Below, in pieces: positions 18,580 to 27,491 of a stretch of 45,829 nt of DNA (positions are counted from its first letter, which is position 1; every line of letters begins with the position of its first letter). The notes below the pieces were generated by a model that worked only from the letters and a program-made list of their open reading frames with translations, was not told the origin of the DNA and did not search any database. A program made the position numbers and the translations under genes. Source of the DNA: Bacteroidetes bacterium SB0662_bin_6 (GTDB lineage: Bacteria > Bacteroidota > Rhodothermia > Rhodothermales > VXPQ01); the NCBI GenBank assembly GCA_009839485.1, contig VXPQ01000060.1:1-45829 (forward strand). The letters run 5' to 3'.

Positions 18580-19422
18580 ATGATGCGTTATACAGCAAGG
18601 TTTTTTCTGCCCGTGGTCGCGTTCTGTTGTCTGGCGGCGGGTGTTTTCACTGCGGCGAACCGGGATGCCGGCGCCGTAAAAGCGCTTTCTCTGCCGCCTG
18701 AAGGTATGGTGGAAATTCCGGAAGGCGTTTTTCATATGCAGGTCGAATACCGATGGCGCGAAGGGTTAACAAACGACACGCTCATTGTGGATGCACTTGG
18801 ATACCGGTATCGTACCACGAGTACGCTGGATATTCCGGCGTATTATATCGACCGGACGGAAGTCACAAACCGTGATTACAAGGCATTTCTGGATGCCACC
18901 GGTTACCAACCTGTCTGGCCTGAGAACTTCCTGAAGCATTGGACGGATGGGTCCTATCCGTCCGGTCTGGACGATCATCCGGTGGTCTGGGTTTCTCTGG
19001 AGGATGCCCATGCCTATGCCGAATGGGCGGGCAAACGATTGCCCACAGAGGCGGAGTGGCAGAAGGCCGCCCAGGGAACGGACGGCCGGACATGGCCCTG
19101 GGGGGGATTGTTCGATCCGCAGAAAGCAAATACCGATTCCGAGGGGACGCTCCCGGTTGGCAGTTTTCCGGATGGCGCAAGCCCGTACGGCGTACTGGAT
19201 ATGGCCGGTAACGTATGGGAATGGACCGATTCCTGGCAGACGGATGGGTACCACGAATATTCGTGGTTGCGCGGGGGCAGTTACTTTCATGCGAAGGGAA
19301 GTCTCTGGTATATGCAGGGAGGCCCCGTAGCCGTTTACCAGCGCACGAAATTCTGGCACATGACGCCGGCCCTCAACCGGACGCCCACGATCGGTTTCCG
19401 GTGCGTGATGGATGTTTCCTGA
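18580..19422 (+). CDS. Secreted SUMF1/FGE-fold protein lacking the catalytic cysteines
   Basis: 280 residues with an N-terminal signal or anchor (FFLPVVAFCCLAAGVFTA). The formylglycine-generating-enzyme fold is evident: MVEIPEGVFHM, YYIDRTEVTNRDYKAFLDATGY, HPVVWVSLEDAHAYAEWAGKRLPTEAEWQKAAQG, GVLDMAGNVWEWTDSW, LRGGSY and GFRCV (quoted as separate short motifs). The cysteine pair of true formylglycine-generating enzymes, normally shortly after RGGS, is absent; this region reads YFHAKGSLWYM. It is therefore probably not a sulfatase activator but one of the many binding or structural members of the fold. The start is ATG 18580, with ATG 18583 as an alternative. It sits between the permease and a glycosidase-like gene. 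Confidence 0.8.
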   Translation: MMRYTARFFLPVVAFCCLAAGVFTAANRDAGAVKALSLPPEGMVEIPEGVFHMQVEYRWREGLTNDTLIVDALGYRYRTTSTLDIPAYYIDRTEVTNRDYKAFLDATGYQPVWPENFLKHWTDGSYPSGLDDHPVVWVSLEDAHAYAEWAGKRLPTEAEWQKAAQGTDGRTWPWGGLFDPQKANTDSEGTLPVGSFPDGASPYGVLDMAGNVWEWTDSWQTDGYHEYSWLRGGSYFHAKGSLWYMQGGPVAVYQRTKFWHMTPALNRTPTIGFRCVMDVS

Positions 19423-19477
19423 TCCGATACCCTCCTTTCATATCCTCCTTGTCAATCTTGCACTGTACAAGCCTGTC

Positions 19478-21700
19478 ATGAATACCGGAATACGTCAAAA
19501 GAGCTTCTCCGTGCTGTCCGGCATACTGCTGCTGTTCATGAGTATTCCTGCCGCAGCGTTTGCGGATGCCGAAATACAATACCTTCCGAGTCGCGAAAAT
19601 CCCCGGCAGGTCGTTATGGAGAATGATCATGTGCGCTACGTGCTTTCCCTTGATCGCGGAGTGCGCCTGGCGGAACTGATCGACAAAAGAAGCGGCACAG
19701 ACCTGATGGCGGGCAATGACCCGCTGGCGTTCGTATCGGTGCGCCAACCCTGGCCCTTCAATGATGTGGGGTATGATATATTGACCCTCGAAGAAGTAGA
19801 GATGGAAGGGCATGTCGGCATTATAACCCGTCATCGCTCGAGTTATGTGGAGAACACTTTTATCGTGACGCAGCGGTTCACGTTGGGCGATGGGGCCGAA
19901 CTGGGCTGGACGGCTGATGTAAAGAATAACTCCACGGCCGGAGGGAATTACCGTGAAGCCCAGGCCGTAGAAGGATTGATTCGTTTTCCATTGATGCAGG
20001 ATATCGCTATAGGTCCGGATGAAGGAAGACATTATCTGATTCCGACGCAGGACAGATTCTTCTGCATCGATAGTCCGGACGATTTTGTGTTCTACTTTAC
20101 CCGCGGTACCGATCCTAAAATGCCCATCGATGTGTACAGCGATGAGACAAATACCGGGGTTTATTTTCACATGCTCGATTCTGTGCTCGAATGGGATTTC
20201 GATAACAAGGATGAATACGTCAACCATACGTTTTTGCTGTATCAGGAGCCTCAGGATGAGGCGCGGGTGATGGATGGGCGCATTGCGCCGCACGAAGGCG
20301 ATTGGCATGAAGCCTTTCGGGTTTTCAAGAAATACATTCGCGACAACTTTGATTTTACCTATTACGAGCGGCCAGTGCAGGAGCGATACCGGCAGCGCTT
20401 TGTGTCTCACTTCACGTTTCTGTACGGCAGAGACATATATGATTTCGAAGAGAACCGCTTCCGGATCGACGAATTTCTTGATGAAGGGGAGGCGAATTTC
20501 GGAGGCTACGATTACATGCTTCTCTGGCACGATTATCCCCGAATGGGCATTGATGACCGTGACCAGTTCGCGATGTACGAGGACCTTCCGGGGGGACTGG
20601 AGGGGTTGCGGGAAATGGTGGAACGGGCGCACCTGCGTGACGTGCAGGTCTTCATTCCGTACAAGCCCTGGGATATCATGCGCAAGGGCCAGAATCATTT
20701 CACGGAGGAAGCGCGCATTGCCAAAGCCATCGGCGCGGATGGCGTATTTCTTGATACGATGCGTGACTCCGACATTGCTTTCCGGGCAGCTCTCGATGCC
20801 GTGAACCCGGAGAACGTTTTCGTGAGCGAAGGACGCCCGGTCCTGGCGGACGCTGAACTCGTGACAGGCAGCTGGAATCAACAGGGCGCCGCCACCAACA
20901 AGATGCCCAACGTGGATCTGTTCCGCTTCATTATTCCCGAGCATAACATACATAATATCAATCGCAGCGCGAGGGACCGGCGCGAATTGATTCTCAATGC
21001 CTTGTTCAATGGCACGGGATTCATCGTGTGGGAGGATATTTTCGGGGAGATCAACCGGTATCCATGGGATGAGCGGATCATGATCAGTCGCTACAGCCGG
21101 ATTATCCACGAGCATCGGGATGGTTACCTGACGGATAATCCGGAACCGCTTATCCCCGCTTTGCACCCCGATCTGTTTGTGAATGCGTTTGTCTCGGATG
21201 AGAAGGCCGTGTATCCCGCCTATGTGTCCCGACACTCCGCGGCCTCCCGCATGGATCCCCGCCGGGTCCTTGGGCCATTCCTGGAAGTGGATCACCCGGA
21301 AGATTGGCGGTACGTGGATGTGTGGAATCACCAGCCCATCCTTTCCCGTCGCGTTGCAGATAAGACGCAGTTGATTATGCCCGAAGAACTTGCTGACGAC
21401 ATGGCTGTCGTTGTCGGCATGCCGGCGAATCTGGATGTTTTACGGCAAGGAGATTCCCTGGATGTCGATGTGCGTCATGTGTTGGACGAGGGCGTCATTC
21501 ATATCAACACGGTGGACAACCTGACGATGATGGAAGAGCACCGCCTTGAGCTGCCCGGTTCCGGCGGCTCGGTCAGTCTGAGCGATCTGGACCTTGATTT
21601 TCCCTACAAAGTGCTGGTTAAACTGATGCAGCATGGCGTAGCGAAGGACGCAGTCATCGTGGATGTGGGTTGGAAGCAGTTCGACGCCGATTCCTATTGA
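19478..21700 (+). CDS. Secreted glycoside-hydrolase-like TIM-barrel protein (DUF6259-like)
   Basis: 740 residues from ATG 19478, which gives a signal peptide (SFSVLSGILLLFMSIPAAAFA). An upstream in-frame ATG at 19412 overlaps the preceding gene and is not preferred. Residues about 25-275 look like a beta-sandwich N-terminal domain. A TIM-barrel-like domain follows with strand-end motifs YDYMLLWHDYPRMG, VQVFIPYKPWD, GADGVFLDTMRDSD and VFVSEGRPVL. The last about 100 residues form a beta domain. The arrangement resembles clan GH-D and DUF6259-type proteins; the aspartate in GVFLDTM is a candidate catalytic residue. Substrate and activity are not known. The family name is from memory and tentative. 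The position after sugar kinase and permease genes supports a role in carbohydrate degradation outside the cytoplasm. Confidence 0.6.
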   Translation: MNTGIRQKSFSVLSGILLLFMSIPAAAFADAEIQYLPSRENPRQVVMENDHVRYVLSLDRGVRLAELIDKRSGTDLMAGNDPLAFVSVRQPWPFNDVGYDILTLEEVEMEGHVGIITRHRSSYVENTFIVTQRFTLGDGAELGWTADVKNNSTAGGNYREAQAVEGLIRFPLMQDIAIGPDEGRHYLIPTQDRFFCIDSPDDFVFYFTRGTDPKMPIDVYSDETNTGVYFHMLDSVLEWDFDNKDEYVNHTFLLYQEPQDEARVMDGRIAPHEGDWHEAFRVFKKYIRDNFDFTYYERPVQERYRQRFVSHFTFLYGRDIYDFEENRFRIDEFLDEGEANFGGYDYMLLWHDYPRMGIDDRDQFAMYEDLPGGLEGLREMVERAHLRDVQVFIPYKPWDIMRKGQNHFTEEARIAKAIGADGVFLDTMRDSDIAFRAALDAVNPENVFVSEGRPVLADAELVTGSWNQQGAATNKMPNVDLFRFIIPEHNIHNINRSARDRRELILNALFNGTGFIVWEDIFGEINRYPWDERIMISRYSRIIHEHRDGYLTDNPEPLIPALHPDLFVNAFVSDEKAVYPAYVSRHSAASRMDPRRVLGPFLEVDHPEDWRYVDVWNHQPILSRRVADKTQLIMPEELADDMAVVVGMPANLDVLRQGDSLDVDVRHVLDEGVIHINTVDNLTMMEEHRLELPGSGGSVSLSDLDLDFPYKVLVKLMQHGVAKDAVIVDVGWKQFDADSY

Positions 21701-21739
21701 GAGAGACTCCCCATCTCCCTGGAGAAAACATAAGCGAGC

Positions 21740-23041
21740 GTGTATCTGTCCGGCAATCATAAACGTGGCCAATGGCTCCGGGTCGACTCGGCGCGCATAT
21801 TGAAACGCCTGTTCTTTTGCGAGCGCGCACTCATTATCGCGCAAGCAGGTTGGCTCCCGTCCATTGCGTCGTTCGAAGTCAAGACCACCCTGCCGCGCTG
21901 CTTATGGGAAGACAGTCTTATCGCGGACCAGTTGCGTGAGCGGATATTCGAACTGAAATTCCCGAGCCGCATTCTGGAAATCAGCGACGATGCGCCGCTT
22001 ATTGATGTTTTTGAGGCGGTGATCGATGCGCCGGGACCGGAGGCGTTCATATGGTCTCTGGCGCGTGTATTCAAGCCTGCGCTCCGCGATTGCTATCGTG
22101 CCTTTGGCGAGGAGGCGGACGAACTGTCCCAGGGGCCCATACAAAGGCATGTTCGCATCGCGGCGGCAGAGAAAGCGAAACAGGTCGAATGGCTGGCGGA
22201 TGCCGCCGAAGAGATGTTTTCCGAGGTGCCGCAACGCAGGGAAGAAGCGGAAACCTGGGTGGAGGGGCTTTCGGAGTGGCTCAAGGCTGCGGGGGGTATT
22301 TCGTTCGATGTGCCCACACCCGCAAGTTCTCCCGCTTTGACCGGCAGGCGGCCTTTCAGGCAGACGGACAGGCCTGCTCGCGATCCCCGTTTCCATCTCA
22401 CAAGGTATTACTGGCCCGACATTATTGATTCCACCTTTGGCTATGGAGAAGGGCTGCGCATGCAACTGCGAAGCGCCATAAGTCATGTGAACGAGGTCTG
22501 GGCTGTTGAGACGGCGGGAGCCATTCTGCATGCCTTTGCAGACGAACTGGGCTGGGAATACATCCGGGATACGGCCCGGTGGACGTATGACGAAGCCCGG
22601 CATACCCGGATGGGTTTCGAGCGATTGCGCGCCTGGGGATTCGATGTATCCGAAATCCCTCTGGGCAGTTATCTTTATGAGAGCACCGGCGGAGAGGACC
22701 CCACTGTACGCTTGGGCATGCTGCATCATTTCGAGGCCAAGAATATTGGCAAGAAAGTGCAGCGGCGCGATATGTTCGGGAGCTATCAGGATCGCGTGAG
22801 CCAGCGCGATATGGATTTTGACTGGGCCGACGAAACGATACACGCACATTACGGCAAGGTATGGCTCCAGGCTCTTGCAGAAAAGCACCCGGATCGCATA
22901 CCGGATATCCCCGCACTCCGCGCACGTTGCGAAGCGCTGGTGCTGCGCGAGATAGAAGATGCTACGGAGGAGGAAAAGGAAGATATACACAGGTTGGCCG
23001 AAGCCATGATTACGAAAGCTGAAAGCCTGCTACATGCTTGA
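21740..23041 (+). CDS. Putative diiron ferritin-like protein (possibly DUF455-related)
   Basis: 433 residues from a GTG start at 21740; no better ATG is nearby. I do not recognise a named family with certainty. The C-terminal half has a full non-haem diiron ligand pattern. E257 (WAVETAG) is followed 28 residues later by E285 and H288 in DEARH. E332 (HHFEAKN) is followed 33 residues later by E365 and H368 in DETIH. This double E...ExxH is the signature of four-helix ferritin-like oxygenases, oxidases and ferritins. The N-terminal about 130 residues form a conserved-looking helical region (LFFCERALIIAQAGWLPSI). There is no signal peptide, so it should be cytoplasmic. It lies 39 bases after the glycosidase-like gene and 18 bases before a haem-containing dehydrogenase fusion. 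A redox or oxygenase step is inferred; the substrate is unknown. Confidence 0.65.
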   Translation: MYLSGNHKRGQWLRVDSARILKRLFFCERALIIAQAGWLPSIASFEVKTTLPRCLWEDSLIADQLRERIFELKFPSRILEISDDAPLIDVFEAVIDAPGPEAFIWSLARVFKPALRDCYRAFGEEADELSQGPIQRHVRIAAAEKAKQVEWLADAAEEMFSEVPQRREEAETWVEGLSEWLKAAGGISFDVPTPASSPALTGRRPFRQTDRPARDPRFHLTRYYWPDIIDSTFGYGEGLRMQLRSAISHVNEVWAVETAGAILHAFADELGWEYIRDTARWTYDEARHTRMGFERLRAWGFDVSEIPLGSYLYESTGGEDPTVRLGMLHHFEAKNIGKKVQRRDMFGSYQDRVSQRDMDFDWADETIHAHYGKVWLQALAEKHPDRIPDIPALRARCEALVLREIEDATEEEKEDIHRLAEAMITKAESLLHA

Positions 23042-23059
23042 AGGAGAGCACCATCTCCC

Positions 23060-26000
23060 GTGAGCATTCCCCGTGTCCCACTCATGAAATGCACCCCGGA
23101 AAACATGAACGGCAGTCAACACCACCCCGGTAACAACGTGAAGCACATCACATGGATGGTTTCGCTTTTCGCAGGTTTTGCCTTTTTAGTGGGCTTTGCC
23201 TTTTTGCATGGCCCGGAGGAACCCGGCGCCGCGGAGATTCCGTCATGGGCGCAATCTTCCCAGCGTCCGGCGACGGACCTCGTCATCAGGCAGGATGCGG
23301 ACGGTTCGAGTCTTTTCATACTCAGAGCGGGAAGCGAGGATACCTTGGTGACGGTGCAGGCCAAGCCGGATCACCGCCCGTTTCTCCATCCCATCAAGGC
23401 CCCGGACGGACGAGGTTTCTTTACGGAGTACAGCCCGGGCCATCATCCTCACCAGACGGGTCTTTACTGGGGGTTTACGCGCGTCAACGGGCGGGATTAT
23501 TTTCATCATCCCGAGGGGACATACTGGCGGCGGGTTTCCATGGATGTGTTGACGGAGCAGGGTGAGCAGGTCAGTTGGAGAACCATCTACGATTTGCTTG
23601 ATGAAGAAGGAGAAACCGTGCTCACTGAGACGCAGGTCTGGTCCATGAGCGAAGAAGACGGCCGGTATTTTCTTGACCTGGAATGGAGCGGGGAAGCGAA
23701 GACAGATGTTACGATCGGGGAATTTGCTTACGGCGGCCTCTTTCTGCGGATGCCGTGGACTCGGGGTATAGAGGGTTCGGCCGTGAATGCGGCTCGGCAG
23801 CGCGATCGGGCGGCCGAAGGCAAGCAGGCCATGTGGCTGGATGTGGGGATGCAGGTCGAAGGACGTGATGACATGGCGCACGTGGCGATTTTCGATCACC
23901 CCGAGAACGAAGGATTTCCGCATCCATGGCGCGTGGACGGACAGTTGGGCGTGGGCCCGGTCCGGGCGCGGCTCGGAGATTGGACGATCCCGGAAGGCGA
24001 GACGGAAAGCATACGGCATCGGCTCATGTTTTACACGGGCCCGATGAATAATGCCGAAATCCGGAATCAGTGGGAGCGTTACATTGGTATGGAAGGCGAA
24101 CAGTATTCTGTGGTAGCGCTTTGGGGCCTGGCGCAGCGGGAAGGCCGTCAGGCGGAATTTCTGACGCCGGATCGGGCGGTCGACATCATGACGCTGGTTG
24201 ACGGCTTTCAGGTGAATTCCTGGGCGAACGAGCCGATGATCACGCAGCCGATGGCCTTTGCCTGGGACGATCGCGGACGGCTATGGGTCGCTGAAAATCG
24301 CGACTATGAAACCCGCCGGATCGGGTTCTCGAATTCCGGGGACAGCCGTATTCTCATTCTGGAGGACACGGATCGGGATGGCGTGGCTGACCGCCGCAGC
24401 GTGTTTCTGGAAGGCATCCCGTTTCCGTCGGCGATCGCGGTTGGATTCGGCGGGGTGTATCTTGGCGCGCCTCCCCATCTCCTGTTTATTCCGGATCGCG
24501 ATGGAGACGATGTGGCCGACGTGGACGATATCGAAATTCTTCTTACGGGTTGGGGCATCCGGGATCGCCACGAGGTGCTCAACAGCTTTCATTGGGGGCC
24601 GGACGGCTGGCTCTATGGCCTGGAGGGGTTCGCCACCCCCTCCAAGGTGCACAAACCCGGTCCCGGAGAGCAGGTCTACAAACATGGCGACCCCTTCCCC
24701 GAAGATATTCTTGAGGGAGAGGGCGTCGACATAGACGGGGGGGTATGGCGGTACCACCCGCTAAAGCATCGTTTTGAGGTGGTTGCGCACGGCTTCAGCA
24801 ATCCGTGGGGTATCGATTATGACGCCAAGGGCGAATTTTTTATCACGGCCTGTGTGATTCCTCATGTATTCCATGTCATCCAGGGCGGCATTTATCATCG
24901 CCAGGGCGGGCAGCATTTCAATCCGTATGTATACAGCGATATTCGCACCATCGCCGAGCACCGCCATCGATCGGCGCACGGAGGCGCCCGGGTATACCAG
25001 TCGGATGCTTTCCCGGAAGAGCAGCAGGGACGGTTATTCATGGCGAACATTCACGAACATGCGGTGCTATCGGATATTCTTACTCCCAAGGAATCGGGAT
25101 ATGTGGCGAGTGAGGGCGAAGACTTCATGCTGGCCAACAATGCGCAGTGGGTCGGTTTCAGCATGGAAGTGGGTCCCGAGGGAGCCCTGTACGTACTGGA
25201 TTGGCATGACGGCGCCATCTGTGGCAACGATGTGCTGGACAAGGATACGGGACGGATCTTCCGGATCACTCCTGAAACTTCGCTCGCGGAGGAATGGGAA
25301 GGACGCTACGACGATCTCCAGAATTTCTCCGATATGCAGTTAGCCGCTCTGCAAACGAGCGTAAGCGACTGGCATGCGCGCCGCGCGAGGGTCATTCTGC
25401 AACACCGCGCCGCGCAGGGGCCGATCGCTGCGGAAGCGCAGGAGGCGCTTCGCGCACAGTTTGATGTCCACGCGAATCCGGACTATCGCCTGCGGGGGAT
25501 GTGGTCCTTGCATGTTACCGGGTTGCTCGCCGAGGAACGCCTGCTGGAAGCGCTCGGGGACGAGGACGAACACGTGCGCGCATGGGCTGTTCAGATGCTT
25601 GTAGAGGATATGGATCCCAGTGAAGCTGCTCTGGAGCAGTTTGCTCATATGGCGGAGATGGATCCGTCTCCCGTAGTGCGTAAGTATCTGGCCTCCGCCT
25701 TGCAGCGAATGCCTCATGAAAACCGGTGGATCATTGCAGAGGGCTTGCTCGGGCGGGAGGAGGATGCCGACGATCACAACATCCCCAAGATGATCTGGTA
25801 CGGGGTGGAACCGCTTGTCGCGGAGGATCCTGACCGGGCCCTTGCGCTCGCGGCAGAGAGCAGCCAGCCGCTCGTGACCACATTCATTGCACGGCGCACC
25901 GTGGATGCGGATGTCCTCGAGCCGCTCACAGAAGCGCTTTCCCGCTATGGTGAAGTACGTAAGGAACTGCTGCAAGGTATGCGGGATGGACTCGAGGGGT

Positions 26001-27013
26001 ACGGCGATGTGGCATCGCCTCCCGGATGGGATAACCTGTATGCGATGCTGCAGGAAGATGGGGAAATGGCCCCGTTAGCTCTTGAAATCGCACAGATTTT
26101 CGGAGATGCGGGTGCAGGGGAAGCACTTCTTGATGTGCTCCGGGACGAAACGCTGGATATGGACCTCCGCAACGGTGCACTGAACAGCCTTGTTGAGACG
26201 CAGCATGAAGGGCTCATTGCCGAGATACCGGTGCTTGTTCGCGACCCTGCATTTCGGATCGATGCTATCCGGTCAGTGGCGACGTTCGATCAGGAAAGTC
26301 TTGGCGCCGTGTTGATGGAGGAATACCCGGCGTTCAATGCCACCGAAAAGCGTGCGACGCTTGAGACCCTGGCGTCCCGACCAACGTATGGCTGGATGCT
26401 TACAGAGGCCATTAAGTCCGGCGATATCCCGCGGGAGGAAGTGCCGGTGTATGTCGCGCGGCAGTTGCGGCGCGTTGTGGGGACCGGGTTTGTAGAAGTA
26501 TGGGGGCCCATCGACGACAACCTCTCCGACGACGACGAGGTCTTCGAGGGCTATCGTGCGTTGCTTACGCCGGAAGCAATTGTTGCCGCAGACCCCTCCA
26601 ATGGCCGCCGTCTTTACGACATTGTCTGCAGTGCGTGCCATGTCATGTATGATTCAGGGGGGCTGATCGGCCCTGACCTGACAGGCTCGAATCGGACGGA
26701 TATCGAGTACCTTCTGTCCAATGTGCTGACCCCCAGTGCGGAGATACAGGACGATTACAGGATGGTAATTGTCACCATGCGTGACGGCCGGACGTTTATC
26801 GGGAATGTTTCCAACGAGACGGATCGGCAATTGATGTTGCGCATCGTAGGGCGTGGAGACGTGGCTTTAGAGAAGTCCGAAATCCAGTCGCGAGAGGTGT
26901 CTGCCAACTCGCTCATGCCGGAAGGTCTCTTTCGCGCACTGAGCAAAGAAGAAGTGCTGGATCTGACATCATACCTGCACACAAGCGAACAGGTGGCCCT
27001 ACCGAATGAATAA
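23060..27013 (+). CDS. DUF6807 (PmoA) - PVC-type dehydrogenase - HEAT - cytochrome c fusion
   Basis: 1317 residues from GTG 23060; ATG 23084 is an alternative. A hydrophobic segment at about residues 32-52 (MVSLFAGFAFLVGFAFLHG) is a signal or anchor. Residues about 70-345 match the DUF6807/PmoA-like domain, with SPGHHPHQTGLYWGF and DYFHHPEG. Residues about 380-750 are a PVC-type membrane-bound dehydrogenase beta-propeller (WANEPMITQPMAFAWDD, GRLWVAENRDYE, EDTDRDGVADRR, FHWGPDGWLYG, NPWGIDYD). Residues about 760-1160 are HEAT-like helical repeats. Residues about 1175-1310 are a cytochrome c domain with the haem motif CSACH at 1190-1194 and NSLMPEG as likely distal methionine. It should be an exported electron-transferring sugar-type dehydrogenase. 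The DUF6807 fusion is unusual in my experience. It closes the carbohydrate block. Confidence 0.83.
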   Translation: MSIPRVPLMKCTPENMNGSQHHPGNNVKHITWMVSLFAGFAFLVGFAFLHGPEEPGAAEIPSWAQSSQRPATDLVIRQDADGSSLFILRAGSEDTLVTVQAKPDHRPFLHPIKAPDGRGFFTEYSPGHHPHQTGLYWGFTRVNGRDYFHHPEGTYWRRVSMDVLTEQGEQVSWRTIYDLLDEEGETVLTETQVWSMSEEDGRYFLDLEWSGEAKTDVTIGEFAYGGLFLRMPWTRGIEGSAVNAARQRDRAAEGKQAMWLDVGMQVEGRDDMAHVAIFDHPENEGFPHPWRVDGQLGVGPVRARLGDWTIPEGETESIRHRLMFYTGPMNNAEIRNQWERYIGMEGEQYSVVALWGLAQREGRQAEFLTPDRAVDIMTLVDGFQVNSWANEPMITQPMAFAWDDRGRLWVAENRDYETRRIGFSNSGDSRILILEDTDRDGVADRRSVFLEGIPFPSAIAVGFGGVYLGAPPHLLFIPDRDGDDVADVDDIEILLTGWGIRDRHEVLNSFHWGPDGWLYGLEGFATPSKVHKPGPGEQVYKHGDPFPEDILEGEGVDIDGGVWRYHPLKHRFEVVAHGFSNPWGIDYDAKGEFFITACVIPHVFHVIQGGIYHRQGGQHFNPYVYSDIRTIAEHRHRSAHGGARVYQSDAFPEEQQGRLFMANIHEHAVLSDILTPKESGYVASEGEDFMLANNAQWVGFSMEVGPEGALYVLDWHDGAICGNDVLDKDTGRIFRITPETSLAEEWEGRYDDLQNFSDMQLAALQTSVSDWHARRARVILQHRAAQGPIAAEAQEALRAQFDVHANPDYRLRGMWSLHVTGLLAEERLLEALGDEDEHVRAWAVQMLVEDMDPSEAALEQFAHMAEMDPSPVVRKYLASALQRMPHENRWIIAEGLLGREEDADDHNIPKMIWYGVEPLVAEDPDRALALAAESSQPLVTTFIARRTVDADVLEPLTEALSRYGEVRKELLQGMRDGLEGYGDVASPPGWDNLYAMLQEDGEMAPLALEIAQIFGDAGAGEALLDVLRDETLDMDLRNGALNSLVETQHEGLIAEIPVLVRDPAFRIDAIRSVATFDQESLGAVLMEEYPAFNATEKRATLETLASRPTYGWMLTEAIKSGDIPREEVPVYVARQLRRVVGTGFVEVWGPIDDNLSDDDEVFEGYRALLTPEAIVAADPSNGRRLYDIVCSACHVMYDSGGLIGPDLTGSNRTDIEYLLSNVLTPSAEIQDDYRMVIVTMRDGRTFIGNVSNETDRQLMLRIVGRGDVALEKSEIQSREVSANSLMPEGLFRALSKEEVLDLTSYLHTSEQVALPNE

Positions 27014-27207
27014 GCAGGACATCATTTTTCCGTTTGTCTTGCTTCTATTCCCACAAGACGCTTGCGAAATTGCCTTTTCAAGAGTAATTTTCGTAGGTTA
27101 CAGGTAGTTTCCACCCTTGCTCAGGTCTCTCTTGGCGATCCTGCGCAGTAGTGATCGCCTGTTCGGAACCATCAACACGTATCTATCTACAGTATACCCA
27201 CACGCAC

Positions 27208-27402
27208 ATGGCCTACTCGCACACCAATTCGAAGGGAACGACCTATTATCTCCACAGCAAGCGGACCACGCTAAAAAATGGCCGTGAGCAGACCATTTAT
27301 TACTTCGGTAAACAGGCGAAGGAAGGAGCACTTGATGCCGTTCCGGCAGGCTATCAGGTTGCTGAGACATCCAATGGTTTGCCTGTCCTGAAGAAAAGTT
27401 AG
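27208..27402 (+). CDS. Small conserved hypothetical protein
   Basis: 64 residues from ATG 27208. An upstream ATG at 27151 would add 19 unlike residues. The sequence has the pattern KGTTYYLHSK, a basic strand, QTIYYFGK and AVPAGYQVAETSNGLPVLKK. I recall a family of small bacterial proteins with the same order of motifs and no known function. It looks like a compact all-beta domain without signal or membrane segments. It is followed 8 bases later by a strong terminator and converges on dnaA. The 194 bases before it hold nothing I recognise except the likely promoter region. Confidence 0.7.
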   Translation: MAYSHTNSKGTTYYLHSKRTTLKNGREQTIYYFGKQAKEGALDAVPAGYQVAETSNGLPVLKKS

Positions 27403-27410
27403 AGGGAACA

Positions 27411-27450
27411 CGAAACGCTCGGCGCATACGCGCCGAGCGTTTCGTTCTTT
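27411..27450 (+). terminator. Rho-independent terminator between converging genes
   Basis: CGAAACGCTCGGCGC (27411-27425) pairs perfectly with GCGCCGAGCGTTTCG (27430-27444) around a 4-base loop. It is followed by TTCTTT on the + strand. It ends the small gene at 27402. Because dnaA ends at 27492 on the other strand, the same stem may also stop dnaA transcripts, though the T-run on that side is weak. Confidence 0.85.
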
Positions 27451-27491
27451 CAAGTCAATGCCGGGGGAAATGACCGTGTTTCCCTCCGGTT

